Below are positions 1 through 9,663 of a stretch of DNA of 64,000 nucleotides, one piece after another. The position numbers and the translations under genes are program-made. The DNA is taken from assembly GCA_933207985.1 (NCBI GenBank), contig OW240916.1:84667132-84731131 (forward strand), given 5' to 3'. The notes under the pieces were generated by a model. The model saw nothing but the letters and a program-made list of their open reading frames with translations. It was not told where the DNA came from and did no database searches. Position 1 is the first letter of the stretch. Every line of letters starts with the position of its first letter. This stretch comes from Pelobates cultripes (lineage: Eukaryota; Chordata; Amphibia; Anura; Pelobatidae).

Positions 1-198
1 ACAGGGCCTCTAAAGACTCCTGTATTGTTATTTGTCATCACTACCTCCCTGTGTCGGGAGTGGGTAATTTGCGCACCTGCTGCCTTCCTTGGATGTGGTA
101 GCCGTTTCTCAGGCTCCCTCTCCGGAATCGAACCCTGATTCCCCGTTACCCGTGGTCACCATGGTAGGCACAGAAAGTGGCATAGAAAGTTGATAGAG
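1..198 (-). pseudogene. 18S rRNA gene fragment (decayed)
   Basis: Read on the minus strand, this matches the 5' domain of eukaryotic 18S rRNA: the universally conserved runs GGGGAATCAGGGTTCGATTC, GAGCCTGAGAAACGGCTACC and CAAATTACCCACTCCCGAC are present. It fades after about position 198 and continues off the left edge of the window. Several substitutions at normally invariant sites (for example GTGCGC for the usual GCGCGC) and the satellite next to it show it is a dispersed, non-functional copy and not part of a rDNA array. Identification is from recognition of conserved rRNA sequence; the decay is seen directly. Confidence 0.85.
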
Positions 199-1195
199 AC
201 TGAACCCTGATTTGACCTCATGTTTGCAGTGGACCACTGTCATCCCGTAAGAGAGAGTGTTGGGTCAGAGCCCTGTTCCCTAAAGAGGGTACCCAGGCTG
301 GCATCTCAGAGAGATGGGTCTTCAGGGATAAGAGGCTGAACCCTGGCATGTATACAATGGACTGCTTTAATCCCCTGAGGGAGCGATTGGATCTGACCCC
401 CGGTCACAAAAGTGGGTACCCAGGCTGGCGACTCATAGAGATTGGTCTTCCGGGATAAGAGGCTGAACCCTGGATGGGCCTCAGGTATACCGTGGACCAC
501 ATTCATCCCCTGAGGGAGAGAGTTAGGTCAGACCCCCAGTCACTAAAGGGGTTACCCAGGCTAGCGACTCATAAAGATATGCTGTTGCTGGTTCTTCAGG
601 AATAAGAGGCTGAACCCTGGCATGGCTTCATATATGGATCGCTTTCCTCCTCTGAAGGAGGGAATTGGGTCAGATCCAAGGTCACTAAATGGGTTACCCA
701 GGCTAGCAACTCATAGACATATGCTGTTGCTGGGTCTTCAGAGATAAGAGGCTGAACCCTGGCATGGCTTCATGTATGAACACTGTTCCTCCTCTGAAGG
801 AGGGAATTGAGTCAGACCCCGGGTCACTAAAGGGGTTACCCAGGCTAACAACTCATAGACATATGCTGTTGCTGGGTCTTCAGGGATTAGAGGCTGAACC
901 CTGGCATGTATGCAATGGACTGTTTTCATCCCCTGAGGGAGCGATTGAGTCTGACCCCCGGTCACGAAAGGAGGTACCCTGGTTAGCAACTCATAGAGAT
1001 GTGATGTTGCTGGGTCTTCAGTGATAAGAGGCTGAACCTTGGCATGTATAGAGTGGACCGCTTTCATCCCCTGAGGGAGAGAGTGGGTCTGACCCCTGGT
1101 CAGTAAAGGAGGTACCAAGGCTGGTGACTCATAGAGATGTGCTGTTGCTGGGTCTTCAGGGTTTAGAGGCTAAACCCTGGCAGGGACACAAAAAT
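193..1195. repeat. Satellite/minisatellite array, ~140 bp unit
   Basis: Seven to eight imperfect tandem copies of a ~133-146 bp unit. The landmark GAGGCTGAACCCTGG recurs near 328, 461, 607, 747, 891, 1027 and 1165, each followed by a block resembling CCCCTGAGGGAGCGATTG and then GGTCACTAAAGG. Short open frames across it are repeat translations with no gene-like content. The array starts where the 18S fragment ends. Confidence 0.9.
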
Positions 1196-1198
1196 ACT

Positions 1199-1847
1199 GG
1201 CCTGGTGAGCATAGAAGAAAAATCTAGGCCTGCTTAAGCAGACTCCTTCCAAACTGCTGTGAAGGACAGGAAAAAAAGACTGTCTGTTGGGGAGGGGATC
1301 ACTCTATTTATACCAATTTCAGAGTTCTATTTCCTGTCCTTTTTGCTGGGAGGGGAGGAGCTAACTCATGAGTAAATGCTGCCATGTTTGATTATAAAAA
1401 AATATATAGTGCAAAACTGTGGTTTAAAATGTGATGAGATGTGGTCAGAATGGACTTATTATTATTAGAAATCATAATATGCTTTTTCCCTACTATTGGG
1501 ACATGGCACTATATTTGTGACTGCATGTTTACAGAAGCATAAGGATAATATATATTTAGTGTCAGTTATATATGGCAATCCATCAATTAAATATTATATC
1601 CCCTTTTTAAGGTGTTTGAAATGTATTTTTGTAACCTACGTAATTAAAAAGTAACTATATAATGAATCCAGTCTTCTAATTTTATTTAGAGTGTTTGTCT
1701 TTAATACATTTGTACCAAGCTTTTATATATATATATTATTTTAAGAGTTACAAAAATACAAAAACACATGTGGATAAAATTTGGTGTTTATTGAATAAAC
1801 TGGTCAGATACATTTGCTGCAATTCAATATTTAGTGAATTAGTGATC
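1199..1847. other. Unannotated AT-rich sequence
   Basis: No exon, RNA gene or recognisable repeat seen; AT-rich sequence with short homopolymer runs. Confidence 0.5.
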
Positions 1848-1990
1848 CAGAGGAAGGCGAAAAAACTTGGACATACAATGGGTAAAATATCCAAGTAAAA
1901 AATTCCTTCCTGACCCCATATTAAGGCGATCGGTTACAAGTCTGTCCCTGGATCTGTATTCAATGTATTTCATATGAATTATTTACCCCA
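1848..1990 (-). mobile_element. CR1-type LINE 3' end fragment
   Basis: Contains the GAGGAAGGCGAAAAAAC and TTCCTTCCTGACCCCA blocks that also occur, more completely, in the CR1 3' region at 43636-43800. Same orientation as that copy. It is a short decayed remnant without coding capacity. Confidence 0.55.
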
Positions 1991-2759
1991 TAAATTACCA
2001 CCCTCTTCAGGTCCATGCAGCAGATTATCCAGAAGGTTTTGGTTTGTTCTGATGAGTTCCTGTTTACCCTGTAGTCCCAGCTCCACACTGACTGGCTTCA
2101 GATTGTTCAAACTCTTGTTAGATACTCTCAGATTATTATGATGCATGATGACATCACTGCTTAGTGGTATCCTTATAAAGTAAATAGGCACATCAAATGT
2201 CTTGGCTTTATTTATCCTTAATAGTTGTCTATAACTATAAATTGTATATGAAAATAAGTCTGTATAATATTGTTTTTTTTTTGTTTTTTTTAATGATTTT
2301 ATTTTTATTTTCCAGTGACAATTTCATCAAAATGACTCTAATTGTTTGAAATGGTTTGGGAGAGGAACATTGCTTTACTTATTCAAAGACAATAGCTTTA
2401 ACTATCCAAACATAAACCAAAGATAATCATCTATAGTCAGGGCCAGATTAAGAGCCCAGTGGGCCTGTTGCTGACAATTATGATAGGCCTAATTACAAAA
2501 TCTTATCGAGCAAAAACACTAAAACAGTCCTAGCTCCCAAGCGTCATGTATCTGATGGAGATGGTGATGGATGTAGTTATTCGAAAATACATACCCTATG
2601 CTAATCGCATGCTTTCATCTATCAAGTAAATCAATACCCCCTAACAGCAGTGTCCTGTAAAGCAGGAAGTCTATGGACGGGGTAAAAGGGTGGGCCGCTG
2701 ATGCAAATCACATAAGCAAAACTCCCGAAAGCGGCGAATATACCCAAAAAGGGCGCATG

Positions 2760-3170
2760 TCTGTGTCCCCATGTCTCCCAGTCCCCTAGTGTCTGCGTCC
2801 CCATGTCTCCCAGTGTCCCCATGCCACTAGGACACTAGGGGACATTGAGAGACATTGGGACACTGAGATACTAGGGAACACTGGGAAACCTGGGGACACA
2901 GACACTTGAGGTGTTCCCATGTCTCTTAGTGTCCTAATGTCTCAATGTTTCCCCTAGTATCTCAGTGTCCTCAGGTCTCCAAGTGCCCCCTAGTGTCTCA
3001 GTGTCACCAAGTTTCCCTATGTCTCTAACAGTTTCCCCTAGTATCTGTGTCCCCAGGTCTCCCAGTGCCCTAGTGTCTCAGTGTCCCCATGTCTCACTGT
3101 GTCCCCATGTGTCTCAGTGTACCCTAAGGTCTCTAAGTGTCCCCTAGTGCCTGTGTCCCCATGTCTCCCT
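2760..3170. repeat. Shorter copy of the strand-switching minisatellite
   Basis: GTCTCCCAGTGTCCCC-type units, plus sense to ~2825, minus sense to ~2905, then plus sense to ~3170. Same layout as 4620-5860, supporting that both belong to one element family. Confidence 0.85.
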
Positions 3171-3620
3171 GCTGCCTTTCCCCCCATCCAGGGCCGGATT
3201 AAGAGCACAGTGGGCCTGGTGCTGACAATTATGATGGGCCTAATTACGGAATCTTATTGACCAAAAACACTAAAACAGTCATACCTCCCAAGAGTCATGT
3301 ATCTGATGGAGATGGTGCTGGAGGGAAACTCATAGGATGCAGCTATAAGAAAACACATACTCTATGCTAATCCCTCTCTAATTTATGATTTCATCTTTCA
3401 AGTAAATCCATAACCCTTAACAGCAGTGTCCAGTGAAGCAGGAAGTCAATGAGCGGTGTAAAAGGGTGTGCCACTGGCACGAATCACGTGAAAAGACCTG
3501 CCAAAAGGGGTGAACATGCCCAAAAAGGGGAATGTTTGTCTAAAGAATTGGAAGGTCAGCCTGGCATGAATGCATGTCAGGCTGCCTGCCAATCCTGCAG
3601 GCTGTCCAACTAAGGGCATA

Positions 3621-3893
3621 CTATGCAGGCAGCACCTTGAGCTTGACATAAATGTGTCTAATGATGCGCTCATTCCATTCTTTCAAAGGACTGTCCCATA
3701 GCACTCGCTGGTCCACTTGTCTCCTTACCTTCTTACTAGCAGGCAGAAGTTCCTGGTATATAGTCTGAGACAGAGAAAAGATGTCTGTAGTGAGTGTAGA
3801 AGAAAGGGGACATGCCACAGTGTTAGAGAGACCAACGTCTGCATTACCTAAACTAACTTTAATGTCAGCAAGTGCACACAAGTTTTGTTCCAA
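3621..3893 (-). other. 90-codon open frame inside hAT-like element, unknown
   Basis: An uninterrupted 90-codon frame on the minus strand within the inner hAT-like element. Composition looks protein-like (mixed hydrophobic and charged, no low complexity), with an internal AAGAAG-GTAAGG that resembles a splice donor. I do not recognise the protein. It could be a remnant of the autonomous transposase, a captured host exon, or chance. No function is assigned. Confidence 0.25.
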
Positions 3894-3917
3894 TACATCC
3901 CTCTTAAGCTTCTAAAC

Positions 3918-4439
3918 TTAAAGGGACACTATAGTCACCAGAACAACTACAGCTTATTGTATTTGTTCTGGTAAGTAGAATCATTTCATTCAGGCTTTTT
4001 GCAGTAAAAACTGTCTTTTCAGAGAAAATAACACCATTGGCTGCTCCTTAGATGGCTGCTAGAGGTGCTCCCTGGGGCAGTACTGCCTAGTGTGCAGCAC
4101 TGCCATTCAGTGTCTCCACCCTCTGCATGTAGACACTGAACTTTCCTCATAGAGATGCATTGATTCAATTTATCTTTATGAGGAGATGCTGATTGGCCAG
4201 GGCTATGTTGGACTTGTGCTGGCTCTGCCCCTGATCTGCCTAGTTGACAGTCTCAGCCAGTCCTATGGGGAAGTATTGTAATTTGCTCAGACCACCACTT
4301 CTGAGCCAGCAGCTGCAGAATTTAATACAAGTAATATTTTACTATATTTAAGGAGGCAAGAAGGGGCCAGGGTGGTGGTTTTAACATAATAGGGTCAGAA
4401 ATACATGATTGTGTTCCTGACCCTATAGTGCTTCTTTAA
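3918..4439. mobile_element. TTAA-flanked MITE, family 2
   Basis: TTAA at both ends (3918-3921, 4436-4439) enclosing AGGGACACTATAGTCACC at the left and CTGACCCTATAGTGCTTCT at the right. Same family as 56511-57098 and the outer element at 38470-41029. Inserted inside the inner hAT-like element, making a third nesting level. Confidence 0.8.
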
Positions 4440-4619
4440 GCAAGAGTATGTGAAGAGTAGTTAAGGTTGCCACCTTTCTTGGAAAAAAATACCAGCCTTA
4501 ATAATTTGTATAATTAGTTATGCGTGACATCACATGATGTAAATTACAAGGAGTGACATCAGAGAAAATTCTATAAAATCACCAAACTACTCACAGTTTG
4601 ATTCTGCTGTATAGATGGA

Positions 4620-5860
4620 TTGCTCCCAGTGTCTCCCTGTCTCCCAGTGTCTCAGTCTCACAAGTCACCCAGTGTCTCAGTGTCCCTATGTATCACAGTG
4701 TCAGTGTCCCTGTGTCGCCCAGTCCCCTAGTCTCCCAGAGTCTGTGTCCCCATTTCTCCCAGTGTCTCAGTGTGTCCCCATGTCACTAGGATACTGGGGA
4801 CACTGAGAGACCCAGGGACACTGAGACATTTAGGGAAACTGGGAGAAATGGGGACACTGAGACATTAGGGACACAGACACTGGGAGACATGGGGACACTG
4901 AAACATTTGGGGACACTAAGACACTAGGGACACAGACATGGGAACACAGACACTGGGAGACTAGGGGACACTGGGAGACTAGGGGACACTGGCTGGAAGA
5001 CAGACACTTGGGGACACGGGGACAGTTGTGGACATAGACATGTGGACACTGGGAGACATGGGGACACCAGGCACACTGAGACACTAGGAACACACTGGGA
5101 GACATGGAGACACTGAAACATATGGGGACACTAAGACACTAGGGACACAGACACTGGGAGACTAGGGGACACTGGGAGACTAGGGGACACTGGGAGACTA
5201 GGGGACACTGGTTGGGAGACAGACACTTGGGGAGACATGGGGACAGTTGTGGACATGGACATGGGGACACTGGGACACATGGGGACACTAGGCACACTGA
5301 GAGACATGGGACACAGACACTGGGAGACTTGGGGACACTGAGACACTAGGGACACTGGCTGGGGGACATAGTGTCTCCATGTCCCAATGTCTCCCAATGT
5401 CCCTATGTCTCACAGCGTCCCCATGTGTCTCAGCATCACCATGTGTCTCAGTGTCCCCTAGTGTCTCAGTGTCCCCAGGTCTCCCAGTGTCTGTGTCCCC
5501 ATGAGTCCTAGTGTCTCAGTGTCCCCTAGTGGCAGTGTCCCCATGTGTGTCCTAGTGTCTCATTGTCCCCTAGTGTCTGTGTTCCCATATGTCCCCAAGT
5601 GTCCCCATGTTTTTCAGTGTCCCCAAGTGTCTCAGTGTTCCCAGGTCTCCCAGTGTCTGTGTCCTAGTGTCTCAGTGTCCCCTAGTGTATGTGTCATCAT
5701 GTGTCCCCTAGTGTCTGTGTCCCCTAGTGTCTAAGGGTCCCCATGTGTCCCCTAGTGTCTCAGTGTCCCCTAGTGTATGTGTCCCCATGTTTCCCCTAGT
5801 GTTTCAGTGTCCCCAATGTGTCCCCTAGTGTCTCAGTGTCCCCATGTGTCCCTGCTGCCT
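4620..5860. repeat. Strand-switching minisatellite (GTCTCAGTGTCCCC type)
   Basis: Hundreds of bases of short units built on GTCTC-AGTGTCCCC. Units read in the plus sense at ~4620-4790, switch to the complementary sense (GGGGACACTGAGAC) at ~4795-5365, then switch back at ~5365-5860. The array can therefore fold on itself. A shorter version with the same plus/minus/plus pattern lies at 2760-3170 in the outer element. Serine/valine/proline-rich open frames here are artefacts of the repeat. Confidence 0.9.
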
Positions 5861-6703
5861 TTCCCCCGATCCCTCACTTACCTGAGCTGTAGAGCTGCTG
5901 TCTGGACTCCCTGTGCTGTGTAGCTGCTCCCCCACGGATCAGTGAGTAGTAGAGAGAGGCAGGGATATTCTGTAACTTCCTATCCCTGCCTCTCTCCACA
6001 CACAGTGACCCCTACTGGCCGGTGCTGGTATTGCAGAGTAATTTCCATTTATTCTGAGAAAATTACCTGCATTTGTATTGCTGGTATTACTGCAATACCG
6101 GCACGGCCAGGCAGCCTCAAATACCGCCTGTGCCATTAAAATACCAGTCAGGTGGCAAACCTAAGATTAGTGTGTAAAAAAAAAAAAAAATTTTTTTTTT
6201 TTTTTTAAATGGGCCTATTCCATGGGCCTGGGCCTGGAGCTGCAGCTCCATCAGCCCCTATGTTAATCCGGCCCTGCCCCCATCCCACGCTTACCTGAGT
6301 TGTTCACTGTCTCTGCAGGCTCAGAGCTGCTGTCTGGACGGATCAGTGAGTAGAGCAGGGAGGGAGATGCTGTAACTTCTTATCTCTGCCTCTCTCCACA
6401 CACACACACAGCGACCCCTACTGGCTGATGCTGGTATTGCAGAATAATCTCTGTTTATACTGAGACTGACATTTGTATTACCAGTATTACTGCAATACTG
6501 GCACCGGCTAGGCAGCCTCAAATACCTGAGAAATACTTCTGAGAAATACTTGGCAACCCTAAGAAATACCTGAGAAATACCTGGCAACCCTAAAAGTAGT
6601 GTGTAAAAAAACAAAAACACTTTTTTTTTAAATCAATGGGCCTATTTCATGGGCTTGGGCCTGGAGCTGCAGCTCCATCAGCCCCTATGTTAATCCGGCC
6701 CTG

Positions 6704-7330
6704 CCGGGAGGAGCAGGAAAGACTTTTAAATGCAGGAACAAGGCAGAACTGTATTGCACAAGCTGGATGCCCCTGACAAAGTCGATGTGAAGATGAAACG
6801 CGTAGGCTGGCTGGACAACTTTATTTGCTATCTAATTTTATTGTTTTACTCTTACTCGCACACTTCTAGTTCCTGGTGTATCCAAGGGAATTCTCCCTGG
6901 GACACAGAAGATATTTTGCGATTGTGATGGGCTTTTAACTTCTTACTCTCTTGTGAGTGCAACTTAAATAAAGTATTCTTTTGTGTTATACAGTTTTGCA
7001 CTATGTTTTGTATTTCTCTTTTTCCCTTAATAAGCACAAGAAATTTGGGAAAAGAGAAGGAAAGAAGTCTGATCCTGGTTTACATGTTCTGCCTATTTTT
7101 CACTTTACTCTTGTAAGTGCATCTGAGTTTTCAGTTTCCCATGGTGTTTTTTTTATCTGACCCATTTGTGGTCTCTCTCTACTTTTATTTTGTAGGCTGT
7201 GTTTTTATCTATATTTGCATTTTTTTGAAGATTCAGAGGAATCTTCTCAGTACTTACTGTCATATTATTGCTTGTTTTCCTTTATTACCACTGGTGTTGT
7301 GTGTTACTGGGGTATTATTATTATTTTTTG
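6704..7330. other. Repeat-like sequence with degenerate hammerhead-like core
   Basis: No gene. Contains the hammerhead-like segment at 6773-6803 (see separate entry) and AT-rich unique-looking sequence. Confidence 0.4.
6773..6803 (+). ncRNA. Degenerate hammerhead-ribozyme-like core
   Basis: CTGACAA (consensus CUGANGA with the second G changed to A), a short hairpin-like spacer, then GAAACGCGT. The GAAAC followed by palindromic GCGT is typical of the minimal type I hammerheads carried by Penelope-like retroelements. The changed core base predicts it is inactive. Remnant call by pattern only. Confidence 0.35.
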
Positions 7331-7520
7331 GATTTAGAGGGCTACCTACTAAATGGCTGCAAGATGTGGTAGACAGCCACTAGAGGTGAAGTTAACACTG
7401 GCAGGCCATTATTGCATTTTATCAGAAACTGCAATAATTATCATTGCAGGGTTATGGGACCTGGGTCACTGCACCCAGACCACTTCAATGAGCTGAAGAG
7501 GTCTGGGTGCATATAATGTC
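7330..7520. mobile_element. TTAA MITE family 1, partial
   Basis: Carries the diagnostic CACCCAGACCACTTCAATGA and AGGTCTGGGTGC inverted halves and the CAGCCACTAGAGG block of family 1, without intact TTAA ends. Decayed copy. Confidence 0.6.
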
Positions 7521-7896
7521 CCGTCCACAATATAATTTTGCAGAGGCAACTCAATCGGAGAACATACTGTATTTGAGATATTCTCCAATAAGTGGTTGTT
7601 GATTGGCTTATTCCAATGTTCATCCAAGCTGTGATAATTGTCAACGAAAATCCAAGTATGACTTACTGTATTCTTAATAAAAAAAATTAATTGTGTGTAT
7701 CTAGATAAAAGGGCACTCCAGCCCTCTGTAACAGTTTGTGTCATGTATTAGCATGGTTTCATAACTTACTTCTGTCTTGCTGGACACCTGTACTGCTTCC
7801 TTTGCATCCAGTCTTCTTCAGCAGGAGAAGCCAGATATCACTAAAGAACAAAGCAGAACCCAAAGATTCTTCATTACACTTGGGAGTAGAGAAGGT

Positions 7897-7936
7897 CAAC
7901 GTTTCAGTTCAAAGGGACCTTCATCAAAAATGTTAT
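7897..7936 (-). ncRNA. Degenerate hammerhead-ribozyme-like core
   Basis: On the minus strand: TTTGATGA (CUGAUGA with the first C changed), AGGTCC, a short loop, then CTGAAACGTTGACC. The layout matches the hammerhead core and the familiar vertebrate repeat form TGATGAAGGTCC..GAAACGTTGACC. Stem II pairs imperfectly. Likely an inactive Penelope-like remnant. Confidence 0.4.
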
Positions 7937-7939
7937 GAA

Positions 7940-9376
7940 GGCATGATTTCTTCTGGAAATTTTTTTTATTTTTCTACAGTCAGATGGGCCACCACTCCAC
8001 TTTATCATCTGGAAACAGTTAAAGCGGCATTAACATGAATGAATTTTCCAACTACATTTACCAGGCAGGAGCTATGCACCTGATAACTTCTTTTCCGCCA
8101 AATCATTTTTTTTTCCTGATCATAAATAAGAACTTTGTGACTCTTACTCTTAAAAAATGTAAATCAAAGCTGTCAACTAATCACATAGTAATAATTTCAC
8201 ATAACACAAAACAAAATGTGAGGAAACTGAAATATTACATCTCTCACCCAAATGACAGGCAACATCCTAAAGGCTAATTGGAAATTCGAATGATACAAAT
8301 CAATTTGCTACAAAAGAGAACTCAGGCAGCAAAGGAGGTTAAAAAACGGTTGAAACTCCCGCCCCTTCCCCCTCCTTCTCCTGAACAAAACAATTCAAAG
8401 ATTCTTTCTTTTATCCTGTCGGACACTGCACTGTTTCTAAGAAACTGGGGACTGCTGCAATCTATTTAGGAGGACCCCACATTTACTACCAATAACCTTT
8501 ATTTCAAAAATATTCCAAGAGCCAATATTTCAGGAGGCATTGCGAAGGTTAAAAAGTTGGTTTCACAGGACATAACTATCAGGTGGGGTAAGAAACTTAA
8601 GTTTATCTTGAGTGCAGAAGCTATATGTCTGTGTCTTCACAAGGGAGATGCAAAGAGATGGAAGTGTTGTATTGATGAAAGGATAAAATATGTCAGCATG
8701 TTTTTTTGTGGTGGAACAGAATTTGAGATTATTGTCTGGTGTTTTACTGCCATATGAATTATTATCTGTGTACAACAGTTTTGCCTGCAGATAACCTTTT
8801 GATGCTTTTTGTTATAAATTTACTTTAAAAAAATACTTAAATTTTTAGCAAACTATTTAAATTGCAGTCAGTGTGAGCATTTTTGATATTTTAGTGTGGA
8901 TTGTACTTTTATACATTTGAGAAAAAAAACAAAAGTAAAATTGTAGTAAGTTTTTTTTAAGTTCTTTTATATTAACTTCGACTAGTAATAGCTGTATTTG
9001 GAAACCTGGTTATGACAGGTTAGTTTGTTTAATAGACGGTTTGATTTTGAATATAATTTATATTGGGGCAATTGTACAGGACCTTTTAGTGTAAGATTAA
9101 TCTAGGAATTATTAAGGAAGTCAAATATGATAAATCTCCGTTTATAGAACATTCTTGTATTTTTAAGTTAATTGAAGACTGTAGAAAATGACCCATTCTG
9201 TGAATCTGCTGAGACTTAGAGAACAGAAGCTGTGTGTCGGAGGGATTTAATTTATTTGTTACAAAAGATAGATTCTATTTTGGATTGAGTAGAACACATT
9301 TGGACCATCTACAATCTGTGACTTGCTTCAGTTTTAAAGTAAACTTAAAAACCATAGTTTACTGCAGATCTACACC
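7940..9376. other. Unannotated sequence upstream of TMEM221
   Basis: No exon or RNA gene recognised. AT-rich. Presumably contains the TMEM221 promoter and any 5' UTR exon, but no TATA box, CpG-rich island or other defining element is evident near the start codon. Confidence 0.4.
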
Positions 9377-9663
9377 ATGCCATCCCATTACAGTCAGCAG
9401 TCCCTAACCGTCCTAGCTCTTTTTGGCGTCCTGGCTGCCATCATGGCGTCTCTTTCGGTCATTTTAATCTTCCAGGTTCAAACCACTGTGAAACAGGGGG
9501 ACCACACGGCAGGATTGGGCCCAGCAGCTGGCAAGATTCTACTGCCAGCCTCCGTAGTTCTGGCTGCTCTGTGTCTTGCTCTGAATACAAGCTGCTTTCT
9601 GCTTTGCCTGCTACACTCGTACTTTACTTCGGAAGCCATCCGAGAGGACCCTGAGTCTAGAAG
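9377..9663 (+). CDS. tmem221: TMEM221 coding exon 1
   Basis: Starts at ATG CCA TCC CAT and ends AGA AG, followed by donor GTGAGTA (phase 2). Encodes the first two hydrophobic segments and the luminal/extracellular loop between them. If read through, the frame hits a stop two codons later, which supports the splice site. Confidence 0.92.

Larger units (their letters stand above)
3189..6276. mobile_element. hAT-like non-autonomous element, inner copy with intact 8 bp TSD
   Basis: Begins CAGGGCCGGATTAAGAG and ends TTAATCCGGCCCTG. The 8 bp CCCCCATC is present directly before (3181-3188) and directly after (6277-6284), the target-site duplication length of hAT transposons. It sits inside a related element (2438-6703) and itself contains a TTAA MITE (3918-4439) and a large minisatellite (4620-5860). 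No transposase catalytic region is recognisable, so it was presumably mobilised in trans. Confidence 0.88.
2438..6703. mobile_element. hAT-like non-autonomous element, outer copy of a nested pair
   Basis: Starts CAGGGCCAGATTAAGAG and ends with the inverse TTAATCCGGCCCTG, a ~14 bp terminal inverted repeat of the hAT CAGGG type. Sequence left of the inner copy (2438-3188) and right of it (6277-6703) resembles the two halves of the inner copy, so the outer element was split by insertion of its own relative. Its internal part carries a short version of the same GTCTC-CAGTGTCCCC minisatellite. The flanking 8 bp (TCTATAGT on the left, CCGGGAGG on the right) do not match, so its own target duplication is not visible. 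No transposase seen. Confidence 0.75.

Noticed and set aside
2965..5734. Many Ser/Val/Pro/Cys-rich open frames on both strands
   Set aside because: They are translations of the GTCTC-AGTGTCCCC minisatellite; the same peptide pattern appears in several frames and on both strands.
6852..8775. Several 60-100 codon frames upstream of TMEM221
   Set aside because: No recognisable domains, splice context or codon pattern; random frames in AT-rich repeat-bearing sequence.
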